Position numbers and translations under genes: made by a program. Positions 7,781 through 16,248 of a stretch of 39,843 nt of DNA are shown here, one piece after another (the first letter of the stretch is position 1; the number at the start of each line of letters is the position of its first letter). The stretch is from Flavobacterium psychrophilum. Lineage in GTDB: Bacteria; Bacteroidota; Bacteroidia; Flavobacteriales; Flavobacteriaceae. The stretch spans positions 1 through 39,843 of the forward strand of contig CAMBHH010000003.1 in assembly GCA_945866505.1 (NCBI GenBank), written 5' to 3'. The notes under the pieces are model-generated. The model saw only the letters and a list, made by a program, of their open reading frames with translations, did not search any database and had not been told where the DNA came from.

Positions 7781-9442
7781 ATGACATTTCCCAAAATACC
7801 TTTAGCGCAAAGCATTATCCAAATTTGTCTTGCCAAAGGAATCAAAAACATAGTAATTTCTCCCGGTTCTCGCAATGCTCCTCTAACAATAGGTTTTGTA
7901 AACAATCCCGAGTTCAATTGCTACAGTATTGCTGACGAGCGGTGCGCTGCTTTTTTTGCGCTGGGCATTGCTCAACAAATCCAAAAACCAGTAGCCGTAG
8001 TTTGTACTTCGGGTTCAGCATTGTTGAATTATTATCCCGCTTTTGCCGAAGCGTTCTACAGCCAAATTCCACTGATTGTCATTTCTGCTGATAGGCCGCA
8101 AAGCAAGATTGACATTGGTGACGGCCAAACGATTCGTCAGGAAAATGTTTTTAAAAATCATTCGTTATACAACGCTAATCTAACTGAAGAAGTAACGGTT
8201 GAAAATGATTTAAAAATCAACAAAGCTATCAATACAGCTTTTACCAAAAAAGGACCAGTTCATATTAATGCGCCTTTTGAAGAGCCTTTGTACCAAACGG
8301 TTTCCAAATTGGATGTTGATGTGACGATTTCGGCATTTAATAAAAAGAATTATAAAATTTCAATTGACGAAATAATCGCATTTACAAATATTTGGAACAA
8401 ATCTAGAAAGAAATTGATTTTGGTAGGAGAAAATAAACCCAATGAAATTGATGCTGCAATTATCGAATCTTTTGCCAAAGACGAGTCGGTTGTGGTGATG
8501 ACAGAAACGACTTCAAACCTGCATCATCCTTCGTTTTTGAATAACATAGATACTATTATTACCCCATTTACAGATAAAGATTTCAAGAATTTTCAACCGG
8601 ATATTTTGATAACCTTTGGAGGAATGGTGGTTTCCAAAAGAATAAAAGCATTTTTAAGAATTTATAAACCAACCCATCATTGGCACATTGATACTTTGAG
8701 AGCGTATGACACTTACGGTGTTTTGACCCAACATTTCAAGGTTAATCCCAATTTATTTTTCAAACAATTTTTGCCTTTTACTATTGCTATCGAAAGCAAT
8801 TATTTTTCGACTTTCGATGCTGTTGCTAAATTGCGGGAAAAGAAACATCGGGAATATTTAGCCAAGATTCCGTTCTCGGATTTCAAGGCTTTCGAGAAAA
8901 TAATTCCTTCTTTACCTGAAAATTCTATGTTGCATCTAAGCAACAGTTCGGCTATTCGATACGCACAATTGTTCGATATCAATCCTTCGATTCAAGTTTT
9001 TTGCAATCGAGGCACTAGCGGTATTGATGGCAGTACTTCAACAGCAATTGGTGCGGCTGTAGCCAATGAAAGACCAACGGTTTTAATTGCTGGAGACATT
9101 GGTTTTCTTTATGACAGTAACGCTTTGTGGAACGAATACACACCCAAAAACTTTAAAATTATCCTCATCAACAATGGCGGTGGAGGAATCTTCAGGATTT
9201 TGCCAGGTCACGAAGAAACGCCAGTTTTCAATAAATTTTTCGAAACCTCGCATTGCTTAACCGCCGAACAATTGGCTAAAATGTATGGATTTGAATATAG
9301 TATTGCCAGTAATGAAGCTAATTTAGAAACGAGTTTGAAGGCTATATTTGCTCAAAACGAGAAGCCAAGTATTCTGGAAGTCTTTACGCCAACATTAGAA
9401 AACGACAAAATCTTGTTGCAGTATTTTAAGGAGTTGCTATAG
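7781..9442 (+). CDS. menD: 2-succinyl-5-enolpyruvyl-6-hydroxy-3-cyclohexene-1-carboxylate synthase (MenD)
   Basis: MenD joins isochorismate and 2-oxoglutarate (with loss of CO2) in menaquinone synthesis, using thiamine diphosphate. This 553-residue protein has the full family pattern: VISPGSRNAPLTIGF (residues 25-39), then ADERCAAFFALGIA with the ThDP-activating Glu53. CTSGSALLNYYPAFAEA and ISADRPQ follow, then GDGQTIRQENVF, the central domain, NRGTSGIDGSTSTAIGAAV and the metal/ThDP-binding GDIGFLYDSNALWN. Length matches family members. It is transcribed alone here; no other men genes are in the window. Menaquinone as the quinone is usual for Bacteroidetes. Confidence 0.95.
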   Translation: MTFPKIPLAQSIIQICLAKGIKNIVISPGSRNAPLTIGFVNNPEFNCYSIADERCAAFFALGIAQQIQKPVAVVCTSGSALLNYYPAFAEAFYSQIPLIVISADRPQSKIDIGDGQTIRQENVFKNHSLYNANLTEEVTVENDLKINKAINTAFTKKGPVHINAPFEEPLYQTVSKLDVDVTISAFNKKNYKISIDEIIAFTNIWNKSRKKLILVGENKPNEIDAAIIESFAKDESVVVMTETTSNLHHPSFLNNIDTIITPFTDKDFKNFQPDILITFGGMVVSKRIKAFLRIYKPTHHWHIDTLRAYDTYGVLTQHFKVNPNLFFKQFLPFTIAIESNYFSTFDAVAKLREKKHREYLAKIPFSDFKAFEKIIPSLPENSMLHLSNSSAIRYAQLFDINPSIQVFCNRGTSGIDGSTSTAIGAAVANERPTVLIAGDIGFLYDSNALWNEYTPKNFKIILINNGGGGIFRILPGHEETPVFNKFFETSHCLTAEQLAKMYGFEYSIASNEANLETSLKAIFAQNEKPSILEVFTPTLENDKILLQYFKELL

Positions 9443-9469
9443 TTTTTTTTGAGTTTTTCAAAAATAAAA

Positions 9470-9503
9470 AAAAGTTTATTGAAACGAATTTTAATAAACT
9501 TTT
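9470..9503 (+). terminator. Terminator-like hairpin after menD
   Basis: AAAAGTTTATT (9470-9480) pairs perfectly with AATAAACTTTT (9493-9503) over 11 bp, 28 bp beyond the menD stop. The T run is short and the following bases begin the first of two diverged repeats. Confidence 0.55.
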
Positions 9504-9566
9504 GGTAACATTATATTTTATAGTGCCTAACGGCATTTCTACCAACTATTTTTGACTATTAAAACT
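9504..9566. repeat. Diverged direct repeat, copy 1 (structured)
   Basis: This 63-bp stretch starts GGTAACATTATATTT and is about 73 percent identical by eye, without gaps, to copy 2 at 10103-10165. It can fold as a nested hairpin: TTGGTA (9502-9507) with TACCAA (9540-9545) outside, and AGTGCC (9522-9527) with GGCATT (9532-9537) inside. It bounds the gene-poor patch downstream of menD. Confidence 0.6.
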
Positions 9567-9611
9567 TAATTATATAACAACACATATTATAGCGTAATTA
9601 TAAAAGCAAAA

Positions 9612-9806
9612 TTATAAATCCTGAATTTCCTTTTTTCGGGTGTGCGCTGCTCTTCTATTTCTCCGATATTTTCTTCGTCTAATTGATTTGATTTTTCGTC
9701 TAACCTGTTTGATAATTATAAATAGAATCCCAACTGATATAAACAATAGAAGAATAACTAAACAAATTATAACCAAATTATCAAAAAAATCATTAATTGC
9801 TTTCAT
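9612..9806 (-). CDS. Small basic single-span membrane protein (hypothetical)
   Basis: From the ATG at 9806 this would be 64 residues: a short acidic start (MKAINDFFDN), one hydrophobic span (about residues 10-31), and then a strongly basic tail with many Arg/Lys (KQVRRKIKSIRRRKYRRNRR). An ATG at 9833 is also in frame. I do not recognise a family. It is the only candidate gene in the 760 bp between menD and ribBA and lies between the two diverged repeats. No TAnnTTTG box or clear ribosome-binding site was seen, so it may not be expressed. A chance open frame is possible. Confidence 0.35.
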   Translation of the reverse strand: MKAINDFFDNLVIICLVILLLFISVGILFIIIKQVRRKIKSIRRRKYRRNRRAAHTRKKEIQDL

Positions 9807-9925
9807 AATTATTAAAAAATTGCTGATTAACAATTTTCAAATATATAAAAAATAAGCAATTTTTCAAATTACCAGTTCTGCGAAGTGTAAATGAGTTACA
9901 ACCACAAATTATTACCGGGAATACT

Positions 9926-9950
9926 GTGCGAATGTCCTCGGACTTCGCAC
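9926..9950. repeat. Strong palindrome
   Basis: GTGCGAA (9926-9932) pairs with TTCGCAC (9944-9950). Inside, GTCC (9934-9937) pairs with GGAC (9940-9943), with one bulged T. ACTG and CAGT flank it further out. There is no T tract on either side, so it is not a normal terminator. Confidence 0.6.
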
Positions 9951-10102
9951 CTAATACAGTTAGTACATAACAAAAATTCCAGAAACAGAAAAACTATAAA
10001 GTTGAAGTTTTTGTGTCGATAAATGATGTTGTTGGCGTAAGGATGTTAGATTTTAAATGATTTTAAAATTTGTGCAGACATTTAGAAATGGGTGCAAAGT
10101 CG

Positions 10103-10165
10103 GGTAACATTATATTTGGCAGTGTCCTATTGCATTTCCACAACCTATTTCTGGACATTAAACCA
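10103..10165. repeat. Diverged direct repeat, copy 2 (structured)
   Basis: Second copy of the repeat at 9504-9566, also starting GGTAACATTATATTT. The inner stem AGTGT/GCATT and an outer GGGT/ACCT pairing are kept by partly different bases. A further TCTGG/CCAGA hairpin covers 10150-10167. It lies about 35 bp beyond the stop codon of ribBA. Confidence 0.6.
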
Positions 10166-10200
10166 GAGTAAAATCCTATCTATTATTATATTTTTTAGCC

Positions 10201-11334
10201 CTAATACGGCACGTAATCTTTAATTTCAAGACCATATCCAATCATTCCTACTCGTTTTGTTTGTTCATTATTCGATAGTAAACGAATTCTAGAGATGTCA
10301 AGATCGTGTAAAATTTGTGCTCCAATACCAAAATCCCGATTGTCCATCTTGATTTGTGGGGCTTTGAAAACACCTTTAGTTTGTAATTCTTTCAATTCGA
10401 TAATTCTATTCAGTAAATCTTCTGATTGTGATTCTTGATTGATGAACAATACCGCTCCTTTGCCATCGGCGTTGATTAAATCAAAAAGATCACATAATTT
10501 TTTATTGGCATCATTAGTTAATGTACCTAAAATGTCATTATTAATTAAAGTGGCATTAATACGAGTCAAAACGGGTTCACCAATATTCCAAGTACCTTTA
10601 GTCAACGCAACGTGAATACGATTATTCGTAGTTTGCTGATACGCTCTGAGCCTGAAAGTACCAAAACGGGTTTCAATATCAAAGTCTTCTTTTTTGATGA
10701 TTAAACTATCATGTTGCATTCGGTAAGCCACTAAAGCTTCAATCGAAACCAACTTTAAATTGAATTTTTTGGCTACTTTAACTAATTCTGGCAAACGTGC
10801 CATCGAACCGTCTTCATTCATAATTTCTACAATCACTCCAGCGGGTTTAAAGCCTGCCAGTCGAGCAAAATCTATAGCCGCTTCTGTATGTCCAGTACGC
10901 CGTAAAACTCCACCTTGTTTAGCAATTAAAGGAAATATATGACCAGGACGAGCTAAGTCATGGGGTTTTATATTAGGATCGACCAATGACAAAATAGTTT
11001 TTGCTCTATCGCTTGCAGAAATACCTGTTGTGACACCATTGCCTCTCAAATCGACAGAAACTGTAAAAGCGGTTTCCATGGGATCAGTATTGTTGTTTAC
11101 CATGGCTTTTAGTCCCAGCTCTTTGCATCTATTCTCGGTAAGTGGCGCACAAATAAGTCCTCGACCGTGTGTTGCCATAAAATTGATCATTTCGGGAGTT
11201 GCCTTTTCGGCAGCGGCAAGAAAATCTCCTTCGTTTTCGCGACCTTCATCATCAACGACTATGATTATTTTCCCTTGACGAATGTCTTCAATAGCTTCTT
11301 CTATGGTGTTGAGTTTTATTTTTGTGGCTGGCAT
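10201..11334 (-). CDS. ribBA: RibBA-like protein: active-looking DHBP synthase fused to a degenerate GTP cyclohydrolase II domain
   Basis: The protein is 377 residues. Residues 1-205 are 3,4-dihydroxy-2-butanone-4-phosphate synthase, which makes the four-carbon unit of riboflavin from ribulose 5-phosphate. Visible motifs are VDDEGRENEGDF, THGRGLIC, the ISASDRAKTI segment, ARPGHIFPL and RTGHTEAAIDFARLAG. Residues 206-377 align with GTP cyclohydrolase II (RFGTFRLRAYQ, DFGIGAQIL, RLLSNN, GYGLEI). However, the zinc-binding Cys cluster is gone: GSxRCDCG is replaced by GTLTNDANK. The catalytic RQEGRG is replaced by NQESQS. The second domain is therefore predicted not to hydrolyse GTP, and a separate RibA is expected elsewhere. 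It is the last gene of the ftsK-lolA-lptG run, 126 bp after lptG. Confidence 0.92.
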   Translation of the reverse strand: MPATKIKLNTIEEAIEDIRQGKIIIVVDDEGRENEGDFLAAAEKATPEMINFMATHGRGLICAPLTENRCKELGLKAMVNNNTDPMETAFTVSVDLRGNGVTTGISASDRAKTILSLVDPNIKPHDLARPGHIFPLIAKQGGVLRRTGHTEAAIDFARLAGFKPAGVIVEIMNEDGSMARLPELVKVAKKFNLKLVSIEALVAYRMQHDSLIIKKEDFDIETRFGTFRLRAYQQTTNNRIHVALTKGTWNIGEPVLTRINATLINNDILGTLTNDANKKLCDLFDLINADGKGAVLFINQESQSEDLLNRIIELKELQTKGVFKAPQIKMDNRDFGIGAQILHDLDISRIRLLSNNEQTKRVGMIGYGLEIKDYVPY

Positions 11335-11460
11335 ACTTTGGTTTCTTTTTGTTTATATACTTTAATAATTTGCTTTACTTTTTTTTTACAACATTAGCAA
11401 ATAGTGGTACTAATCAGTTTTTGTTTTTTAAGTGCATTTTGGTTTTTAGATAATGTCAGT

Positions 11461-12897
11461 TTATTTTGGCGGAGGAAATATTTTTTGAAATATTTTTTGG
11501 AAAGGTGCCAAAATAACATCCATATTTATCAATCCAATATCATTTGTTGCCCGATATGTCAATAATATAGCCAATGGTGTCAGAATTATTGACGACATCC
11601 ACGAGCCTAACACTGGTGATAACCCATTTTCTTGCGAAATTCGTTTACCAAATGTATTTATGAAGTGGAAAGTTATAAATATTAATACAGCAAATACAAT
11701 GGGCAAACCTAAACCTCCTTTTCGAATAATCGCACCCAGCGGAGCTCCAATGAAAAACATTAGAAAACACGCATAGGCAATAACAAACTTATCATAGAAA
11801 GCCAAAATGTGACCATTAATGTTTTTTTGTTTGAATTCTAATTCGGTTTTGGTTCCGCTAATAGAAAGCAGATTGTTGTCAATGTTGTTGCCAGCATAAT
11901 TTAAGACAGTTAGTTTCTTTTCATTAGAATATATAGATAATAATTTGGCAGGTAAAGTCTTCTTTTTTTTGATTGGCAAAACAGGATTGTAAGTATTTTG
12001 CATCCCATTGCGCTGATTGATATTTTCTGAAAATGATACAATTTCAGTATTGATATTTTTGTGCAGAGAATCTAAAGTATAGTTGAGTTCACTTATATTA
12101 AGCATCGTATTGGTGTTGGAAATACTAGCATCATCAACATTTACATTATTTAATTTCGATAAATCGATATTGATATTGTATTTTTTAAACGAGCTTTTTG
12201 CGAAAGGAAATTTTTTGCGGTCTTCATATTTTTTTGGAATAATGTCTTCATAGTAATACCCATCATTCAAAACCATTTGAAGGGTATTTGACTTCTCACT
12301 ACTAATCAACAAACCATTTTTGGCTTTGATAACGGTCTTATTTCCTTCTCCTGTTGCTGATTTTTTATGAATTGTAATCCCAGTCAAGGTGTTTCCGTTG
12401 ATGCCTGATTTCTTATTTACTTTTATTGAGTATAAACCAACATCGCTGAACTGACCCTCAGCAATAGCCAACGCAGGTTTTAATTGGGCAATGTTTCTAC
12501 GAAAATTGATAAACTTATATTCGGCATACGGGATCACATTATTGGCAAAAGAAAAAGCGACAATACTCAGAATAAATATAAAAATAATCAAGCTTTTCAT
12601 AGCTCTTTGAAGAGAAATACCTGCTGATTTCATCGCCGCAAATTCATAGTTTTCGGCCAAATTCCCAAAAGTCATTATCGACGCCAATAAAACAGATAAA
12701 GGTAAAACTAGTGGAATAATACGCGGCATCGCAAATAATAAGAATTTGAGAACCATGGCCAAATCCAAGTCTTTACCTGCTAGTTCGGCAATAAACAACC
12801 AAACGGATTGAAGAATAAATATAAAAAATAGAATAACAAATACCGTAAAAAAGGTACTAAGAAAAGTCTTTAGTAAGTATTTGTCGAGAATTTTCAC
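11461..12897 (-). CDS. LptF/LptG-family permease (YjgP/YjgQ)
   Basis: This is a 478-residue inner-membrane protein of the LptF/LptG family, part of the LptB2FG ABC transporter that extracts lipopolysaccharide and passes it to the Lpt bridge. The N-terminus MKILDKYLLKTFLSTFFTVF, the coupling-helix region (AENYEFAAMKSAGISLQRAM, about residues 81-100) and three N-terminal membrane spans are typical. A long periplasmic beta-jellyroll-like region (about 125-360) follows, then three C-terminal spans (FLMFFIGAPLGAIIRKGGLG). I cannot decide between LptF and LptG, although LptG-like N-terminal spacing is suggested. The gene starts 6 bp after the lolA stop, so LPS transport and lipoprotein transport genes are co-transcribed. 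Confidence 0.87.
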   Translation of the reverse strand: MKILDKYLLKTFLSTFFTVFVILFFIFILQSVWLFIAELAGKDLDLAMVLKFLLFAMPRIIPLVLPLSVLLASIMTFGNLAENYEFAAMKSAGISLQRAMKSLIIFIFILSIVAFSFANNVIPYAEYKFINFRRNIAQLKPALAIAEGQFSDVGLYSIKVNKKSGINGNTLTGITIHKKSATGEGNKTVIKAKNGLLISSEKSNTLQMVLNDGYYYEDIIPKKYEDRKKFPFAKSSFKKYNINIDLSKLNNVNVDDASISNTNTMLNISELNYTLDSLHKNINTEIVSFSENINQRNGMQNTYNPVLPIKKKKTLPAKLLSIYSNEKKLTVLNYAGNNIDNNLLSISGTKTELEFKQKNINGHILAFYDKFVIAYACFLMFFIGAPLGAIIRKGGLGLPIVFAVLIFITFHFINTFGKRISQENGLSPVLGSWMSSIILTPLAILLTYRATNDIGLINMDVILAPFQKIFQKIFPPPK

Positions 12898-12903
12898 TTA
12901 GAA

Positions 12904-13548
12904 TTAATCTAATTTATTGATGTAGTAATTTGAATATTTACTGGCAACAAATGTAAATTGATTTTTCGACAAAGGTTGATTGGTTTTAAAAGAATTAACG
13001 GTTAATGTGGTTTTTGTTCCTTTTTTGCCTGTTTCAATCAAATTGTAAATGTGATTGGTTTGAACATCAATACCCAACAATATTTCTCTTCTTGGGTCTT
13101 TAGCATTCGTTGGAACTAATTTTACATATTGAATTTTTCTGCCTTTTATGTCTTCCAATTTATCCATTGTACATTTATACCCCGAATTAAAAAAGGTCAG
13201 CATCTTTGAGGGAGTGATGGCGCTATCATCTTTTTCATTGACGGATGAAATGGTAACTTCTTCATCTTCCGGAACAATCGTGTAGTTCTTTTTGCCGTCA
13301 TATATCTTGGTAACTCCCATAAAATTCAAAATATACTGATTTCCTTTCATGGTAACATTTCCCTTACTGTCTTGATTTATATTTTCCTTGGCATTATTAA
13401 GACTGTATTTAAAATCAATAACTATATTATCATACCCTTTTACTATTGTTGTAACTTTGTTCAAAAGGTCTTTTGCCTTTTTGTCCTGAGCCTGAATGGA
13501 AAAATTGAATAGAAGTAATACAATGTTGATAAATATAACCTTTTTCAT
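12904..13548 (-). CDS. lolA: Outer-membrane lipoprotein carrier protein LolA
   Basis: The protein is 214 residues with a signal peptide (MKKVIFINIVLLLFNFSIQA, cleavage before QDKK) and a LolA-type half-barrel. Landmarks are IDFKYSLNNAKENINQDSKG, MKGNQYILNFMG, DGKKNYTIVPEDEEV, an LTFFNSGYK segment and the C-terminal NQFTFVASKY. LolA ferries lipoproteins through the periplasm from LolCDE to the outer membrane. Bacteroidetes have many surface lipoproteins, several of them in this window. It is 8 bp downstream of ftsK and 6 bp upstream of lptG, so it is part of one transcript. Sequence identity to the enterobacterial protein is expected to be low; the assignment rests on fold pattern and context. 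Confidence 0.85.
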   Translation of the reverse strand: MKKVIFINIVLLLFNFSIQAQDKKAKDLLNKVTTIVKGYDNIVIDFKYSLNNAKENINQDSKGNVTMKGNQYILNFMGVTKIYDGKKNYTIVPEDEEVTISSVNEKDDSAITPSKMLTFFNSGYKCTMDKLEDIKGRKIQYVKLVPTNAKDPRREILLGIDVQTNHIYNLIETGKKGTKTTLTVNSFKTNQPLSKNQFTFVASKYSNYYINKLD

Positions 13549-13556
13549 TTTAATTT

Positions 13557-16007
13557 TTAATTTTGTTCATTATTAAAAAATTGTTCAAGAGCATTCATAT
13601 CAAGAATGTTTACACTCCGAGCTTTACTGCCTTCAAAAGGGCCAACAATTCCAGCGGCTTCCAATTGATCTATCAGTCTTCCTGCTCGGTTGTAGCCTAA
13701 TTTAAGTTTCCTTTGTAGTAAAGAAGCAGAACCTTGTTGCGCCATTACAATTATTTCAGCAGCTTCCCTAAATAAAGTATCTCTTTCCGAAATATCCATA
13801 TCAAGATTAATGCCACTTTCTTCTCCAACGAACTCGGGAAGTAAATAAGCTGTTGCATACGCTTTTTGAGAACCTATAAAATCTACAATTTTTTCAACCT
13901 CGGGTGTGTCAACAAAAGCACATTGCACACGTACCATATCATTCCCATTGGTATACAATAAATCCCCACGACCTATTAATTGATCTGCACCTTGAGTATC
14001 TAATATTGTTCTAGAATCTATTTTTGAGGATACTCTAAAGGCTATTCTAGCCGGGAAATTGGCTTTTATTAATCCAGTAATCACATTTACCGATGGTCTT
14101 TGCGTTGCAATAATTAGGTGAATCCCTATGGCTCTTGCTAATTGTGCCAATCTTGCTATAGGAATTTCAACTTCTTTTCCAGCTGTCATAATTAAATCGG
14201 CAAACTCATCGACAACTAATATTATGTATGGTAAAAATCGATGTCCGTTTTCTGGATTCAATTTTCTGGATTTGAATTTTTCGTTGTATTCCTTGATATT
14301 TCTCACCATTGCATCTTTCAACAATGAATAACGATTATCCATTTCGACACAAAGCGAGTTCAAAGTGTTAACTACTTTAGCATTATCAGTAATAATAGCA
14401 TCATCACTATCAGGAAGTTTGGCAAGATAATGTCTCTCGATTTTATTAAAAAGGGTTAACTCCACTTTTTTAGGGTCGACCATAACAAACTTGATTTCAG
14501 CAGGATGTTTTTTGTACAGTAAAGATGTGATTACCGCATTCAAACCTACTGATTTTCCTTGTCCAGTTGCTCCAGCCATCAGTAAGTGAGGCATTTTTGC
14601 TAAATCAACTACAAAAGTTTCGTTAGAAATAGTTTTTCCTAAAGCAATGGGCAATTCCATTTCGGCTTCCTGAAATTTGGCTGAACCAATCACACTTTTC
14701 ATAGAAACCATAGTTGGATTCTTGTTGGGAACTTCGATCCCGATCGTTCCTTTTCCTGGAATTGGAGCAATGATACGAATTCCCAATGCTGAAAGGGATA
14801 AGGCAATATCGTCTTCTAAACTCTTGATTTTCGATATTCTAATTCCAGCTTCTGGCACGATTTCGTAAAGTGTAACCGATGGTCCAACAGTGGCTTTGAT
14901 CTGTGCAATTTCTATTTTGTAATTGCGAAGTGTTTCAACAATTCTATTTTTATTTTCTTCTAATTCCTCCTGATTGATTGTGATTCCCCCAGTAGAATAT
15001 TCTTTTAATAAATCAATCGTTGGATATTTGTAATTGGATAAATCCAATGTAGGATCAAATAATCCAAAATCGGCTACCAATTTCGAAGCTAAATTCTCTT
15101 CGATAATATCTTCTTCGGGAGCTTTTTCAATCACAAAATGATCATCATCCGTTTGAATAATTTCTGGCGAATGAAAAGGCGGCGGAGTAACTTCTTTTGG
15201 AAGCGGTTTTAATATAATTTCCGAAGGATTGCTAATCGTTGGTTTTAAGGCCTCTTTATTAATTTCAAATTGGGAACCTACTGTTTTTAGTTGTATACCT
15301 GTAAGTTCTTCGTCATCTTCGGTTTCTTCAACGGCATATTCTTCAAGATTATAAGCACTAGAGTCTAAAGTTGAAGTATTTTTATTTAAATCACTATTAA
15401 TTTCTTTTTTTGTGCTTTCGAAAAAAGATTTTATTTTTTCAGGCGATACTTTAATTTTAAAAATCAAATAGATTATTAGTCCGAACAATAAAACGAGTAA
15501 TGTTCCTGTTTTACCTATGTAATCCTGAGAAAATAGATTTAATTCATAACCAATCGTTCCGCCCAATTCGGGTAAAGAAGTAGCAAAAAAACCAAACAAT
15601 ATCGATAGAATTATGACTACAAATAAATCCCAAAACCAGATTCTTTTCAGCTTTTTTAAAGAAATATCAAGCACTAAAAAAACACCTGTTAAAAAAAATA
15701 ATCGAACAAATACAAAAGAAGCGATTCCAAAACCTTTATAAACCATTAGATCGGCAAGATAGGCACCGAATTTTCCCAGCCAATTCTGAACTGTTTCGTT
15801 TCTATCCGATAATTGATTGACAGCGCTTTGGTCGGCTTGACCGTAAAGATAAAAGGAAATAAAAGCTAGTAATAAAGCAATTGAAAACAATACCAAGAGC
15901 GAACCCAAAACGGTTTTGTGCTGTTTTGTAAACTCCCAGGATTTTTTTGCTACAGCATTGGAATCAGATTTCTTATCTGCAGGAACTGCTTTAGTTGCTT
16001 TTGCCAT
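13557..16007 (-). CDS. ftsK: DNA translocase FtsK
   Basis: This 816-residue protein has the FtsK/SpoIIIE layout. About four or five membrane spans lie in residues 30-190, a charged Glu-rich linker covers roughly 195-320, and the motor follows. The Walker A GATGQGKSVGLNAV is near residue 477, Walker B VVDEFADLI is near residue 600, and IATQRPSVNVITG lies beyond it. The C-terminal gamma winged-helix (about 745-810, LGYNRAGRLIDQLEAAGIVG) reads the polar KOPS-like sequences. It pumps chromosome DNA at the septum and activates XerCD recombination. The gene follows dgkA after a 241 bp gap, so it may have its own promoter. I saw no exact TAnnTTTG box in that gap. Confidence 0.96.
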   Translation of the reverse strand: MAKATKAVPADKKSDSNAVAKKSWEFTKQHKTVLGSLLVLFSIALLLAFISFYLYGQADQSAVNQLSDRNETVQNWLGKFGAYLADLMVYKGFGIASFVFVRLFFLTGVFLVLDISLKKLKRIWFWDLFVVIILSILFGFFATSLPELGGTIGYELNLFSQDYIGKTGTLLVLLFGLIIYLIFKIKVSPEKIKSFFESTKKEINSDLNKNTSTLDSSAYNLEEYAVEETEDDEELTGIQLKTVGSQFEINKEALKPTISNPSEIILKPLPKEVTPPPFHSPEIIQTDDDHFVIEKAPEEDIIEENLASKLVADFGLFDPTLDLSNYKYPTIDLLKEYSTGGITINQEELEENKNRIVETLRNYKIEIAQIKATVGPSVTLYEIVPEAGIRISKIKSLEDDIALSLSALGIRIIAPIPGKGTIGIEVPNKNPTMVSMKSVIGSAKFQEAEMELPIALGKTISNETFVVDLAKMPHLLMAGATGQGKSVGLNAVITSLLYKKHPAEIKFVMVDPKKVELTLFNKIERHYLAKLPDSDDAIITDNAKVVNTLNSLCVEMDNRYSLLKDAMVRNIKEYNEKFKSRKLNPENGHRFLPYIILVVDEFADLIMTAGKEVEIPIARLAQLARAIGIHLIIATQRPSVNVITGLIKANFPARIAFRVSSKIDSRTILDTQGADQLIGRGDLLYTNGNDMVRVQCAFVDTPEVEKIVDFIGSQKAYATAYLLPEFVGEESGINLDMDISERDTLFREAAEIIVMAQQGSASLLQRKLKLGYNRAGRLIDQLEAAGIVGPFEGSKARSVNILDMNALEQFFNNEQN

Positions 16008-16248
16008 TCTTGATTTAGCTATTTTCTATAAACTGGATTTTGATTATTAATTTTTAACCACATATATTTTTAATAAATATAATTAAAAACGGCTTTTATA
16101 TTTATTTTATATACAAATAGCTATGACCCGAGGCCACCGAGGCGGACGAAATGACGAAGTATATCTATGATAAGCATTTGAGCCTTTTCGCCAAAAAAAA
16201 GATTAATTTTCTATGTAGTTCAAACTTTTTACAAATAATCGATTTATA
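16008..16248. other. Intergenic region ftsK-dgkA with a GC-rich insert
   Basis: Mostly AT-rich, but 16124-16160 is a sharply GC-richer segment containing an imperfect tandem CCGAGGC-CACCGAGGCGGACG. No reading frame of note crosses it and it does not fold into a clear terminator. It may be a small dispersed repeat; function unknown. Confidence 0.4.

Larger units (their letters stand above)
9807..10200. other. Gene-free stretch with palindromes
   Basis: No convincing coding frame on either strand. It holds a GC-richer palindrome at 9926-9950, an upstream partial copy of the same arm (TGCGAAGTG near 9880) and the second diverged repeat at 10103-10165. Composition shifts from the very AT-rich left part to a mixed segment near 9900-9960. 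Confidence 0.6.

Noticed and set aside
9504..10165. Integron attC sites
   Set aside because: Copy 1 contains GCCTAAC, but no matching GTTRRRY partner is present, copy 2 has TCCTATT instead, and no integrase is in the window. Only a cassette-like arrangement is claimed.
10081..10200. Terminator of ribBA
   Set aside because: The hairpins there belong to the repeat and lack a T run on the minus strand.
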